From positions 310,001 to 374,000 of the forward strand of contig NZ_JACXXE010000003.1 of the NCBI RefSeq assembly GCF_014764715.1: a DNA stretch of 64,000 bases, written 5' to 3'. The notes beneath the pieces are model-generated. The model saw only the letters and a list, made by a program, of their open reading frames with translations. It ran no database searches and was not told the DNA's origin. This DNA comes from Bacillus crepusculi (GTDB lineage: Bacteria > Bacillota > Bacilli > Bacillales > Bacillaceae). Below are positions 10,055 through 19,029 of this stretch, in pieces. Made by a program: the position numbers and the translations under genes. The first letter of the stretch is position 1, and each line of letters starts with the position of its first letter.

Positions 10055-10807
10055 CTAATTTACTTTTGATTCGTTTTCCATCTCCCAAAGCTTTTCGAAA
10101 AATGGCTGTCCTTTAATCATTTTTTCACAGAAGGCTAAATGATTCTCTGACCACCCGTCAATGGTTTCATTGTAAAGCATGTTCCAAATTTCCTCGAATG
10201 ACATTCGTTTGATTTGGTTGTACATACGCGGATTCCATTCCGTATACCAATACGCAATTTCCGCCCTGTTTTGAAGTCCTTTTAATTGATCGAGCGCCAT
10301 AAACATGAGCTGCTTCAGCTGTCTTTCTTTTCTCGTTAATCCGCTGATATGCTGCGGCGGCAATGACAAAATATGATACTCTTTCGTCGACTCAAGGTGA
10401 TCTGTTGAAAATTCATATTCCTCCGCCTTCACATCTTTCACCATTTCATACACCAATTGCTCCTGCCTTGGGATTAAGCGGCTCTTTCTCACAGGAATGG
10501 AATACCCAATCGTATCCACAGCAATGATGCGAATGCCGTCGGTGACCACAAAGCAATACTCTAATTTACGCCGTTCATGATTTTTTCGGATATATGATTT
10601 CTCAAAAACAGATTCTAGCAGCGTCTTCGGCAGCTCAGATAGATCATTCTCTATGTAATCAAACAAAGGACTCTGCACCTTAAGTAAAGGTACTTGATCT
10701 AACAGCTCAACGCTGTCCTCCTTGCGCCACTCATGAAAATGGCACACATTATAGCCATTCTCTTCCCCTTCAAACCAATTCACCCATACGTCATGAAGAA
10801 ATAACAT
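10055..10807 (-). CDS. yjbA: UPF0736-family cytoplasmic protein YjbA
   Basis: This is a soluble protein of 250 residues, very close to what I recall of B. subtilis YjbA (N-terminus [20 protein letters not shown]-terminus [14 protein letters not shown]). No signal peptide, membrane segment or catalytic motif is visible, and the family function is unknown. The ATG at 10807 is seven bases from GAGGG; the in-frame TTG at 10813 is too close to that site. It is convergent with trpS, as in B. subtilis. Confidence 0.93.
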   Translation of the reverse strand: MLFLHDVWVNWFEGEENGYNVCHFHEWRKEDSVELLDQVPLLKVQSPLFDYIENDLSELPKTLLESVFEKSYIRKNHERRKLEYCFVVTDGIRIIAVDTIGYSIPVRKSRLIPRQEQLVYEMVKDVKAEEYEFSTDHLESTKEYHILSLPPQHISGLTRKERQLKQLMFMALDQLKGLQNRAEIAYWYTEWNPRMYNQIKRMSFEEIWNMLYNETIDGWSENHLAFCEKMIKGQPFFEKLWEMENESKVN

Positions 10808-10879
10808 AACCAATCCCTCACTTTTTAAAAACTGTTGTCCACAGTATGGGCAAGGGATAGAGAAATTATTCCAACTTTA

Positions 10880-12157
10880 TTAAACTTCAAGCTCGGCAAC
10901 AGATGGTTTATCTTTATTTTCTTTCGTGACAGTTAATAAAGCATAAAAACCTTTCATCCGCATTGACAATAAACTGATAGCAAGCAACACTACACCGGAG
11001 ATGGCAGTAATCCATATGACACCAGTGTATTTTGAAAAAATGCCGGCGATGATTAATCCAAGAATGATACCGAAATTAGAGAACATTTGTAAGATGGACA
11101 TCGCACGTCCTCTATAAGCATTTGGAGTAAGCCCTAGAAATAAACTGCTAATCGGCACATTCAAGAAAGCATTCATTAAGCCGATACCAAAAACCCAAAG
11201 GTAGACTGGCGGTAACCCAAACAGTGCTTCCAGAAACTCAACCGGTATGATAACAATCATCCAAACTCCCATAAAGATCGTCGTTGTAATTAAAATATAA
11301 CCTGGTTTTAATTTACCCAGCAAATAAGGACCTAAAATGGAACCGATGACGGCTCCGATACCCGAAAATGCTTCAATCATCCCAAAATGAAAACCTGATA
11401 CTCGAAACTCGTGTAGCAAAATAGAGTTGGATGTGGTATTAAAAATACCTGCGATAAACATGACTTGTGTTAATAAAAGGATTAAAAAAGCAAGCGGTGC
11501 TGATTGAAATACGACCTTCAATCCTTGCTTGATTGCCGTCCATTGTTTTTCTTTAGAAGTCGAAGGGCTCGATTCCTCATCTTTATTGTTCCTTTTCACA
11601 AGTATAGCCGTCAGCAAAATGAAACATGCAGATAGACTATAAGTGAAAATATCGATAATGAGTAGAGCTGTTGGTGAGAAGAAAAGAAGAAGTAGGCCTG
11701 CAATTCCAGGACCCGCAATTTGCATAACGGAATAAATACTTTGAGAAACCCCCATCGCTTCTGAAATATTCTTTTCCCCCACGACCACCGGAATATACGA
11801 AGAGCGCGCCGGATAAAAAAAAGCACTTCCTATACCAGATAAAAAAACGAGGATAATGACATACACTGGATGGTTTAAACTAAAGATCATTCCTATTAAT
11901 ATGAAAGACCGAAATAAATCGGCTGCAATCATAATATGATGTTTTTTAAATCGGTCTGCCGCAACGCCGCCAATTAAGCCAAAGAAAAACATTGGTGAAT
12001 ATTTACAAAATAACACAAATCCAATTAATAACGGATCATTCGATGTAGTTCCAACCACATAAAGGATGACAATAGTTGTAAGCCCATCCCCAAAACGGGA
12101 AATGAGTTGCGCCATACAAAACGTAAGGAATTGCGGCTGCTTCAGGATAGCGATCAA
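10880..12157 (-). CDS. MFS exporter, macrolide-efflux/EntS-like
   Basis: This is a 425-residue major facilitator with about 12 membrane segments. The family loop GGVAADRFKKHHIMIAADLFR between segments 2 and 3 resembles the motif A of MefA/EntS-type exporters. A long charged central loop (NNKDEESSPSTSKEKQ) separates the two halves. The start is a TTG (12157) downstream of AGAGAGG. It lies downstream of the 11-codon ORF, a hairpin and a methyltransferase gene, all on the same strand and all absent from this position in B. subtilis. The exported compound cannot be read from the sequence; drug or peptide export are both possible. Confidence 0.85.
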   Translation of the reverse strand: MIAILKQPQFLTFCMAQLISRFGDGLTTIVILYVVGTTSNDPLLIGFVLFCKYSPMFFFGLIGGVAADRFKKHHIMIAADLFRSFILIGMIFSLNHPVYVIILVFLSGIGSAFFYPARSSYIPVVVGEKNISEAMGVSQSIYSVMQIAGPGIAGLLLLFFSPTALLIIDIFTYSLSACFILLTAILVKRNNKDEESSPSTSKEKQWTAIKQGLKVVFQSAPLAFLILLLTQVMFIAGIFNTTSNSILLHEFRVSGFHFGMIEAFSGIGAVIGSILGPYLLGKLKPGYILITTTIFMGVWMIVIIPVEFLEALFGLPPVYLWVFGIGLMNAFLNVPISSLFLGLTPNAYRGRAMSILQMFSNFGIILGLIIAGIFSKYTGVIWITAISGVVLLAISLLSMRMKGFYALLTVTKENKDKPSVAELEV

Positions 12158-12202
12158 TCAAATCAACCTCTCTATCTTCTCTTCTGAACTATTTACGTAA
12201 GA

Positions 12203-12228
12203 AAGTGCGTGTGATAGAACACGCACTT
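12203..12228 (-). terminator. Hairpin upstream of the MFS gene (terminator or attenuator)
   Basis: A 9-bp stem AAGTGCGTG/CACGCACTT (12203-12211 and 12220-12228) has an 8-base loop. On the minus strand it is followed by TTCTTACG, a weak T-run. It sits between the 11-codon ORF and the MFS gene, so it could attenuate the exporter or end the methyltransferase message. Confidence 0.6.
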
Positions 12229-12251
12229 CTCAGAATGAATATAAATGTCAT

Positions 12252-12287
12252 TTATTTTGTGATGATGATGATAACGTTTGTTTTCAT
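12252..12287 (-). CDS. Putative 11-residue leader or product peptide, MKTNVIIIITK
   Basis: An ATG with an exceptionally strong ribosome-binding site (AAAGGGGGTGAG, six to eight bases upstream) opens an 11-codon frame. It reads MKTNVIIIITK, including four consecutive ATC isoleucine codons, and ends at TAA. It starts 22 bases after the methyltransferase stop and is followed by a terminator-like hairpin and then the MFS exporter. The ribosome-binding site is better than those of the flanking genes, which argues for translation. It may be a regulatory leader peptide for the exporter or a very small peptide product; neither is proven. Confidence 0.45.
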   Translation of the reverse strand: MKTNVIIIITK

Positions 12288-12309
12288 ATGACTCACCCCC
12301 TTTAATGCT

Positions 12310-13062
12310 TCATTTAGTGCATAAAAGTATCGTGTTGTGAGCTTCTACGTTATATGAATTACCTTCAAAATCTCCATAGATATGTTTGACGATAAAACCA
12401 GCATCTTTTAGCATATTTGTGATTTCAGATACACTATATAATCTCATCGTGATGACATGATTGGTTGTTTTGTAATTCATTATTCTTGTCTGATCTATTT
12501 TAATAGTGCTGTTTACTATATCTAGCTGTCTTTTTTCTAAAGCATAGCCTGTCTTTTCGTCTCCGAACCAGATAAGTGGATGGAAGTACTTAATGAGGAA
12601 TTCTCGATTTGCAAGGTGAAGAAGTAATGTTCCACCTTCTTTTAAACATGAATACATAGACCTGAGCATTTTCATGTTTTCATCATCTGACATATAGACA
12701 ATTGACGTTTCCATATTAAGTACAACATCATACGTTCTAGGGGGCTGAAAGTCTCTTCCATCTGCTAAAAATGTTGTCACTTGGTGATTTGACTCTTCTT
12801 CAATATGCGCCAAAAAGTCCTGATTAATATCGAGTCCATCTACTTGAAACCCATCCTGCCATAGTTTAAGCAAGTGTCTTCCATGTCCACAACAAAAATC
12901 TAGAATGTGCGGACGATCATAATTTCGAAGAATTTTTCTTTGAATGAAGTCAATTTCCACATCCACATTGCGAGATAAAAGACGTGAGTAAATCTCTTTG
13001 TACTGGAAACCAAAAAAGTTTGTACCCTCATCTGAAATTGGTGTTTCCACTCTAGCAGACAA
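12310..13062 (-). CDS. Class I SAM-dependent methyltransferase
   Basis: This is a 250-residue Rossmann-fold methyltransferase. Motif I is ILDFCCGHGRH near residues 53-63, the acidic end of strand 2 is DGLDIN near 76-81, and the post-I acidic ADGRDF follows. The C-terminal half forms the usual substrate-side beta strands. The target is not evident; it resembles small-molecule methyltransferases more than the rRNA methyltransferases I know. The start is TTG (13062), seven bases after GAGGGGAG. It is on the same strand as the 11-mer ORF and the MFS exporter and is likely transcribed with them from a promoter at about 13105-13135. Confidence 0.85.
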   Translation of the reverse strand: MSARVETPISDEGTNFFGFQYKEIYSRLLSRNVDVEIDFIQRKILRNYDRPHILDFCCGHGRHLLKLWQDGFQVDGLDINQDFLAHIEEESNHQVTTFLADGRDFQPPRTYDVVLNMETSIVYMSDDENMKMLRSMYSCLKEGGTLLLHLANREFLIKYFHPLIWFGDEKTGYALEKRQLDIVNSTIKIDQTRIMNYKTTNHVITMRLYSVSEITNMLKDAGFIVKHIYGDFEGNSYNVEAHNTILLCTK

Positions 13063-13102
13063 TAAGGAGCTCCCCTCTCAATCTCTTATTTACTGTAAAT
13101 CT

Positions 13103-13132
13103 ATGGTACTATATATTATTTCCTTTTTCAAC
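13103..13132 (-). promoter_or_regulatory. Probable promoter of the methyltransferase-exporter unit
   Basis: On the minus strand TTGAAA, 17 bases, TACCAT lies about 40 bases upstream of the methyltransferase start. The -10 is only a 4/6 match, so the call is moderate. Confidence 0.45.
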
Positions 13133-13178
13133 CTTTTTTAATATAAAAATACATTTTTTGTTACTTAAGTATGATGGA

Positions 13179-14093
13179 TCACTTCAGCTTTTTAGGATCA
13201 AGCGCATCTCTCAGCCCGTCTCCTAGGAAATTAAAGCATAGTACGGTGAGCAGGATCAGTAAACCTGGGAAAAGAGGATACCACCATGCTTGCACCATAA
13301 TCGAGAAATTTTGTGCATCTTGCAGCATGTTGCCCCAGCTTGCTGTTGGTGGCTGAATGCCAAACCCTAGATAGCTAAGCGTTGATTCTGCTAAAATGAC
13401 GGAGCCTACTTTCAATGTTGCTGATACGATAATAGGACCGATACAGTTCGGTAAAATATGTGAAAAGATAATGACATGGTTTTTCGTTCCAATGGTTCTC
13501 GCCGCGAGTACGAATTCTCTTGTTCGAAGAGATAAGAATTCACTGCGGATCAATCTGGCGGTTGTTGTCCAGCCGGTCAATGCAAAGATTAAAATCAATT
13601 TATCAATGCCTGGTTTGAAAATCGTCACGAGTGTGATCAATAGAAAAATGTCTGGAATAGACAACACGACATCAACAAACCTCATTAAGATAGAATCAAC
13701 AAATCCTTTGAAATACCCTGCTACCGCTCCAACGACGGTACCAATGGTGATCGCCCCGACCACTGAGACGAAACCAACTAACAGAGAGACCCTCGCTCCA
13801 TAAAGCACCCTTGAGAAAATATCCCGGCCAAACTTGTCAGTGCCCATAAAATGCTCTGCACTCGGCGGCTGGAGCCGCTTCAATAAATCTTGCTGCTCTG
13901 GTGTATATGGAGCGAGCACTGGAGCGAAAATGGCTGAAAAGATAATCACCAATAAGATCACGGAGCCGGCAACCGCCAATTTATTTTTGAAAAATTTCTC
14001 GCAAAATAAACGCAGCATCGTCTCAGGTTTTGGCTGAAGGCCTTCCTTTAATTTGAGATCAACAGGAGGTGTTCCCATATTAGGCTGTGCCAA
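13179..14093 (-). CDS. appC: Oligopeptide ABC transporter permease AppC
   Basis: This is a permease subunit of the second oligopeptide transporter (App), 304 residues. It is homologous to OppC in this window, with the same coupling-loop pattern ([13 protein letters not shown]) and the C-terminal [12 protein letters not shown]. It has six membrane segments after a cytoplasmic N-terminus of about 40 residues. The start is a TTG at 14093 about 11 bases from GGGAG; the ATG at 14078 is an alternative. Order appD-F-A-B-C is as in B. subtilis. Confidence 0.93.
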   Translation of the reverse strand: MAQPNMGTPPVDLKLKEGLQPKPETMLRLFCEKFFKNKLAVAGSVILLVIIFSAIFAPVLAPYTPEQQDLLKRLQPPSAEHFMGTDKFGRDIFSRVLYGARVSLLVGFVSVVGAITIGTVVGAVAGYFKGFVDSILMRFVDVVLSIPDIFLLITLVTIFKPGIDKLILIFALTGWTTTARLIRSEFLSLRTREFVLAARTIGTKNHVIIFSHILPNCIGPIIVSATLKVGSVILAESTLSYLGFGIQPPTASWGNMLQDAQNFSIMVQAWWYPLFPGLLILLTVLCFNFLGDGLRDALDPKKLK

Positions 14094-14111
14094 TTGTGCT
14101 TCAGCTCCCTT

Positions 14112-15062
14112 CTAATATTCAATACGCGGATCAACGACCGCATATAAAATATCCGCTATTAAATTTCCAACCACCACAAGCACTGCGGAAATAACGGTCA
14201 TTGCCATAATGACCGGATAATCTCGCGAAAAGGCAGAATCAATGAACAGCTTTCCAAGACCAGGCCAGGTGAAGATTTGTTCTACCACGACGGCGCCGCC
14301 GATAAAGGATGGAATCATCAGTCCGAAAATTGTAATGACAGGCATAAGACCGTTTCTTAAACCATGCTTAAAAATGACTTTGTTTTCTCTAAAGCCTTTC
14401 GCTCTTGCGGTGCGAATGTAATCCTGCCTCATGACATCAAGCATACTTGATCTTGTGTACCGGGTGAGCCCAGCCATATCAGCAGTTGCTAAAACAAAGG
14501 CTGGTAAAATGATGTGATGAAGCCGGTCAAACACATTGAAATCGGCATTCAAGGTAGAGACTCCGCCAGTCGGGAACCACCCTAGATTCACAGATAACAC
14601 CATAATGAGGATCAGACCAAACCAAAAGTTTGGAATAGCCAGTCCGATAAAAGATGTAACCGTAATGCCATAGTCAAGCTTTGTATACGGACGTTTTGCT
14701 GAAAGAACACCAAATGGGATGGCGATTATCAGGGCAACTAATGTAGAAAAGATCATGAGGATGAGGGTATTTGGCAGCCGGGCAAAAATCAAATCAGCCA
14801 CGGGCGTTCCCTTTTTGACTATGGATGTGCCAAAGTCACCTTGAAGCATATTGCCAAGCCATTTCATATATTGCACATATTCAGGATCATTCAAGCCGTA
14901 CTTATCAATAAAGGCTTCCCGGTCTGCCGCACTAATGGTAGGGTCCATCATGAGTGACATCGGATCGCCTGGTGCAGCTTTCATAATGGCAAAGGACAAA
15001 ATCGTAATCCCAAACAAGATGGGAATGGAAAGCAATGTTCTTCTAATGATATATGTAACCAT
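14112..15062 (-). CDS. appB: Oligopeptide ABC transporter permease AppB
   Basis: This is an OppB/DppB-type permease of 316 residues with an N-terminal membrane segment (YIIRRTLLSIPILFG), the loop APGDPMSLMMDPT, six predicted membrane segments in all, and the coupling loop [11 protein letters not shown]. The ATG at 15062 follows AAGGAG by eight bases, so the GTG two codons earlier is rejected. It is preceded by a strong hairpin that separates it from appA. Confidence 0.94.
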   Translation of the reverse strand: MVTYIIRRTLLSIPILFGITILSFAIMKAAPGDPMSLMMDPTISAADREAFIDKYGLNDPEYVQYMKWLGNMLQGDFGTSIVKKGTPVADLIFARLPNTLILMIFSTLVALIIAIPFGVLSAKRPYTKLDYGITVTSFIGLAIPNFWFGLILIMVLSVNLGWFPTGGVSTLNADFNVFDRLHHIILPAFVLATADMAGLTRYTRSSMLDVMRQDYIRTARAKGFRENKVIFKHGLRNGLMPVITIFGLMIPSFIGGAVVVEQIFTWPGLGKLFIDSAFSRDYPVIMAMTVISAVLVVVGNLIADILYAVVDPRIEY

Positions 15063-15101
15063 ATGCACAACTCCTTTTCATCGAATTGCCATACTGTGAT
15101 G

Positions 15102-15127
15102 AAAAAAGGGGAGAACACTCCCCTTCT
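15102..15127 (-). terminator. Terminator-like hairpin between appA and appB
   Basis: The stem AAGGGGAG/CTCCCCTT with loop AACA is followed on the minus strand by TTTTTTC, a good intrinsic terminator. Lying inside the operon, it probably causes partial termination, so that more AppA is made than AppB and AppC. Confidence 0.8.
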
Positions 15128-15138
15128 TCACTAACAGC

Positions 15139-16773
15139 CTACTGTTCAAGCCACCATTTTTCGATTTTGTAATACTCATCTTTCGGGTGGTAAGAGTAGC
15201 CTTGGAGATTAGATGGCATCGCGCGATGTGAGTTGGCATAATAAAGGAACGTATACGGCTGATCTTCTGCGATCAGTTTATAAATTTTTTCATACGCCTT
15301 TGAATATTCTTTTCGATCGCTTAATTTTTTAGCATCAACTAACAGCTTATCGACCTCTTTATTTTTATACCAGATGTTATTTAAGCCTTTTTCTGACTGG
15401 CTTGAGTGGAAGATGCTGAATTGATCAGGGAATGTAGCAAGGCTCCAGCCGAGCAGAAGTGCATCATAATCCCATTTAGGTGCTGTCGTCTGCTCAATGA
15501 GTGCACTGAATTCCACAATTTGCGGCTTTGCTTCTACACCAATTTCTTTAAGCTGCTGCTGGACAACGACAGCGATATCTTCACGGACTTTGTTTCCTTG
15601 GTTCGTCTTCAATACAAAGGAGAACTTTTTGCCGTCCTTATCAAGATAGCCATCTCCATCTGTATCCTCCCAGCCCTCTTCTTTCAGCATCTTTTTCGCT
15701 TTTTCTTGGTCAAATTCAAACACTGGGACATTTTCACTCTTTGGATAGTTCCATGACAGCGGGCTTTCCGGGATGTTGGCTACTTTGCCATCTCCATCTA
15801 ACACTTGATCAACAATTGTTTGACGATCAATGGCATGTGTAAGCGCTTGGCGAACCTTTTTACTTTTAAAAAGATCATTTTTCTGGTTCCAGCCAATGTA
15901 TGAGTAATTCAGTCCTAGATCAGATTCAATTTTAACGTTGCTGATTTTTTCAGCTGTTTGCAACTCTGATCCCGGTACAGCAAAGAAATCAATATCACCT
16001 GCTGATAGCTGGGCGATGGCTGCATTTTGATCAGGAATGGTTTTAATGGTGACCGTATCAAGGTATGGACGGCCATCCCAATAATCATCAAAGGCTTCTA
16101 GTTTGACATAGTCTCCTTCTTTCCATTCTGCAAATTTAAATGGACCTGAACCGATTGGTTTTTTTCGGTTAAATTCATTTTCGCCGAGATCCTTTACAGG
16201 CACATCACCTAAAATATGCTTAGGCAAAATGCCATAGCTTCCTAGGGTGACATTATAAAAATACGGATCTTTTTTATTGAGCTTGAATTCAATCGAATAA
16301 TCTCCTGTCTTTTTGACAGAATCTAATACTTCAAAGCCTGATCCACGCTCTCCGTTGTAGTCCTTGTTGATCGGAATGCTGTATGTAAACACAACATCAT
16401 CAGCAGTCAGCTCTTCACCATCATGGAATTTTACGCCTTTTCTAATGGTCACATCGAACTGCTTGCCGTCATCAGATTCTTTTATATCCTCTGCCAGCGA
16501 TAGCTGCGGGTTGAGTTTTCCGTCTGTTTGAAGTAAGAAGCTGTAGATTCTTTCCTCAATATCAGAGCTTGCCACATCTGTTGAATAAAGCGAATTAAAT
16601 AATGTAGGCTCTGCAATTGATCCGATGACAAGGTCTCCGCCTTGTACAGGTTTACCAGTGGACTTCTTTTCACTGTCTCCAGATGTTTTATTTCCACCAG
16701 AGCAAGCCGAAAGTATCAGTGTAAAGATCATCAGTAAACTGACCAAAATGGACTTTTTGTTTCTATTTTTCAT
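15139..16773 (-). CDS. appA: Oligopeptide-binding lipoprotein AppA, intact
   Basis: This is the peptide-binding protein of the App permease, 544 residues, with lipobox LSAC and lipidated Cys24. The fold is SBP_bac_5, with conserved IRKGVKFHDGEELTADDV and GSGPFKFAEW segments. The reading frame is open throughout. This matters because appA of laboratory B. subtilis 168 is known to carry a frameshift, so App should be functional here. The ATG at 16773 is eight bases from GGGGGAA. It is followed by a strong hairpin before appB. Confidence 0.95.
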   Translation of the reverse strand: MKNRNKKSILVSLLMIFTLILSACSGGNKTSGDSEKKSTGKPVQGGDLVIGSIAEPTLFNSLYSTDVASSDIEERIYSFLLQTDGKLNPQLSLAEDIKESDDGKQFDVTIRKGVKFHDGEELTADDVVFTYSIPINKDYNGERGSGFEVLDSVKKTGDYSIEFKLNKKDPYFYNVTLGSYGILPKHILGDVPVKDLGENEFNRKKPIGSGPFKFAEWKEGDYVKLEAFDDYWDGRPYLDTVTIKTIPDQNAAIAQLSAGDIDFFAVPGSELQTAEKISNVKIESDLGLNYSYIGWNQKNDLFKSKKVRQALTHAIDRQTIVDQVLDGDGKVANIPESPLSWNYPKSENVPVFEFDQEKAKKMLKEEGWEDTDGDGYLDKDGKKFSFVLKTNQGNKVREDIAVVVQQQLKEIGVEAKPQIVEFSALIEQTTAPKWDYDALLLGWSLATFPDQFSIFHSSQSEKGLNNIWYKNKEVDKLLVDAKKLSDRKEYSKAYEKIYKLIAEDQPYTFLYYANSHRAMPSNLQGYSYHPKDEYYKIEKWWLEQ

Positions 16774-16854
16774 ATACAATTCCCCCTATTTTTTAAGAAA
16801 TTGACGACAGATGCCGCTTCATCCCCCCTCTCAAAGATGAGATCATACAAGCTA

Positions 16855-17877
16855 TTAAGCGTCGTAGAGGTGACAGGCAACAAAGTGGTTCGTTTTTAAT
16901 TCCTGAAATACTGGTACTTTTTCTTTACAGATTTCTTTCGCTTGCGGGCATCTTGTGTGAAATACGCAGCCTTTTGGCGGATTAGCAGGACTCGGTAGGT
17001 CGCCTTGCAGGATAATCCGTTCTCTTTTCACCTGCCCTTTTTTACGGGTGAGCGGAACGGAAGAAAGCAGTGCCTGCGTATATGGATGAAGCGGATCATC
17101 GTACAGGCTGTGCTTATCTGCAAGCTCCATCATTTTGCCGAGATACATGACGCCGACTCTATCGCTAATATGCCGAACGACACTTAGATCGTGAGAGATA
17201 AATAGATAGGTCAAATCAAATTCCTCCTGAAGCTCCTCCATCAGATTAATGACCTGCGCCTGAATGGATACATCAAGTGCTGATACAGGCTCATCTGCGA
17301 TGATCATCTCGGGATTCATGGCAAGCGCTCGAGCAATGCCGATCCGCTGCCTCTGCCCGCCAGAAAATTCATGTGGATAGCGATTCGCAAAGCTTGGATG
17401 AAGGCCCACTTTGGATAAAAGCTGCTCTACTTTTTCATTTCTTTCTTTTATGGAATATAAGTGATGTGTTTTGTAGGGTTCTTTGATGATGCTTCGAAGT
17501 GTTTTTCTAGGGTTGAGTGATGCAAAGGGATCTTGAAAAACCATTTGGATGTTTTTTCGTGTTGATTGTCTTAGCTTTGATTCTGATATGCGGGAGATAT
17601 CTTGCCCTTTAAATAGGATTTGACCGTCAGTTGGTTGATATAAGCGAATCATTGTCCGTCCTAATGTGGATTTACCGCATCCTGACTCCCCCACAATGCC
17701 TAACGTTTCCCCTTTATAAATCTTGAGATCTATGCCGTCAACTGCTTTAACCGCACCGACTTTTTTCTGCAAAATGCCCGCTTTAATTGGAAAGTGCTTT
17801 TGAATATTTTTCAGTTCAAGAATGGTTTCTTTCTCTGGGAGATCTGTGAGCTGTGGTTGTTTTTCAGCAAGGGTCAT
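16855..17877 (-). CDS. appF: Oligopeptide ABC transporter ATPase AppF
   Basis: This is an ATPase subunit of App, 340 residues. Motifs are Walker [10 protein letters not shown] (residues 63-71), signature SGGQRQR, Walker B MIIADEP and switch ISHD. The C-terminal domain carries the cysteine cluster CVFHTRCPQAKEIC plus a late ACH. Such clusters bind an iron-sulfur centre in some DppD/OppF relatives; whether this one does is inference. The start ATG overlaps the appD stop by four bases (ATGA), indicating translational coupling. Confidence 0.95.
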   Translation of the reverse strand: MTLAEKQPQLTDLPEKETILELKNIQKHFPIKAGILQKKVGAVKAVDGIDLKIYKGETLGIVGESGCGKSTLGRTMIRLYQPTDGQILFKGQDISRISESKLRQSTRKNIQMVFQDPFASLNPRKTLRSIIKEPYKTHHLYSIKERNEKVEQLLSKVGLHPSFANRYPHEFSGGQRQRIGIARALAMNPEMIIADEPVSALDVSIQAQVINLMEELQEEFDLTYLFISHDLSVVRHISDRVGVMYLGKMMELADKHSLYDDPLHPYTQALLSSVPLTRKKGQVKRERIILQGDLPSPANPPKGCVFHTRCPQAKEICKEKVPVFQELKTNHFVACHLYDA

Positions 17878-18857
17878 GTTTGGCCTTCCTCCTCCTCATA
17901 TAAGAAACACCTGACGCTTCGGCCGTTTTCAAATGTTTTCAGCTTGGGTAACTCTCCTATGCAGCGGTCCATAGCTTTTGGACATCTAGGAGCAAAGCGG
18001 CAGCCGGCCGGAAGCTGATCTGGCGCAGGGACATTTCCTTTAATCGCCGTTAATGGCTGAATCTCTCCATCAATGACTGGAATCGATTCAAGCAGTCCTT
18101 CTGTATATGGATGAAGCGGCTCATCAAACAATTCTTCAACCGTCCCATTTTCAACAACCTGTCCGCAGTACATAACAATCACTCGATCTGCCACTTCAGA
18201 CACGACACCTAAATCGTGTGTGATCAGAAGAATGGATGTACCGAATGTTGAACATAAATCTTTCATTAAGGTGAGCACCTGCGCTTGAATGGTTACATCT
18301 AGTGCGGTTGTTGGTTCATCTGCAATGAGAAGCTTCGGATCGCAGCTTAGCGCAATGGCAATCATGACTCGTTGACGCATGCCGCCTGATAAACGGTGCG
18401 GATAATCTTTGATGATTTGTTCTGGGCGAGAAAAACCAACAAGCTTCAGCAGATCAATCGCTTTTCTTGTGGCTTCTTTTTTTGAAAGTTTTTTATGATA
18501 GATGAGGATTTCCGTTATTTGTTCCCCGATGGTTAAGACGGGATTAAGTGAGGTCATGGGTTCCTGAAAGATCATGGATACGTCATTACCACGAATGCTG
18601 CATAATTCCTTTTCACCATATGTAACCAGGTCTTTGCCATCAAGCTTGATGGAACCGTCCATAATTTTTCCACCAGTTCCATGAATCAGACCCATAATGG
18701 ATAAGGACGTAATGCTTTTGCCAGATCCAGACTCACCAACTAATGCGACAGTTTCTCCTCTGTTGATGCTAAAGTCAACGCCATCAACAGCGGGTATCGG
18801 TTCCTTTTTTCGAAAAAAGTATGTTTTTAAGTTTTGCACTTCAAGTAGCGCGCTCAT
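17874..18857 (-). CDS. appD: Oligopeptide ABC transporter ATPase AppD
   Basis: This is the first gene of the app operon: an ATPase of 327 residues with Walker A GESGSGKS (residues 40-47), signature SGGMRQR, Walker B LLIADEP and switch ITHD. The C-terminal segment CRFAPRCPKAMDRC followed by a late CF resembles the cysteine cluster of AppF. Together with AppF it powers uptake of oligopeptides, longer ones than Opp prefers according to work in B. subtilis. Confidence 0.95.
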   Translation of the reverse strand: MSALLEVQNLKTYFFRKKEPIPAVDGVDFSINRGETVALVGESGSGKSITSLSIMGLIHGTGGKIMDGSIKLDGKDLVTYGEKELCSIRGNDVSMIFQEPMTSLNPVLTIGEQITEILIYHKKLSKKEATRKAIDLLKLVGFSRPEQIIKDYPHRLSGGMRQRVMIAIALSCDPKLLIADEPTTALDVTIQAQVLTLMKDLCSTFGTSILLITHDLGVVSEVADRVIVMYCGQVVENGTVEELFDEPLHPYTEGLLESIPVIDGEIQPLTAIKGNVPAPDQLPAGCRFAPRCPKAMDRCIGELPKLKTFENGRSVRCFLYEEEEGQT

Positions 18858-18944
18858 TCATTCGCTCCTTTCCCCTTAGATCAATAGAGCCGACCAAAAG
18901 ATTCCGTCTTTTCAGAATAAAAAGAATGATCAAAATTTATATTT

Positions 18945-18975
18945 GTATATTATTACATCAGCATGACGAAATCAA
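18945..18975 (-). promoter_or_regulatory. Probable promoter of the app operon
   Basis: On the minus strand TTGATT, 17 bases, TAATAT lies about 90 bases before appD in the 170-base gap to yjaZ. ScoC control is known for B. subtilis app, but I could not place a ScoC site with confidence. Confidence 0.5.
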
Positions 18976-19029
18976 GAAGTATTTAGTAAATTTGTAATAT
19001 GTCTCTTTTTATGTGAATTATTCACTTTT

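Noticed and set aside
12189..12251. 20-codon minus-strand ORF (MTFIFILRSAC...) starting at the 11-mer stop
   Set aside because: It has no ribosome-binding site of its own and runs through the hairpin, so its frame is probably accidental; translational coupling to the 11-mer cannot be fully excluded.
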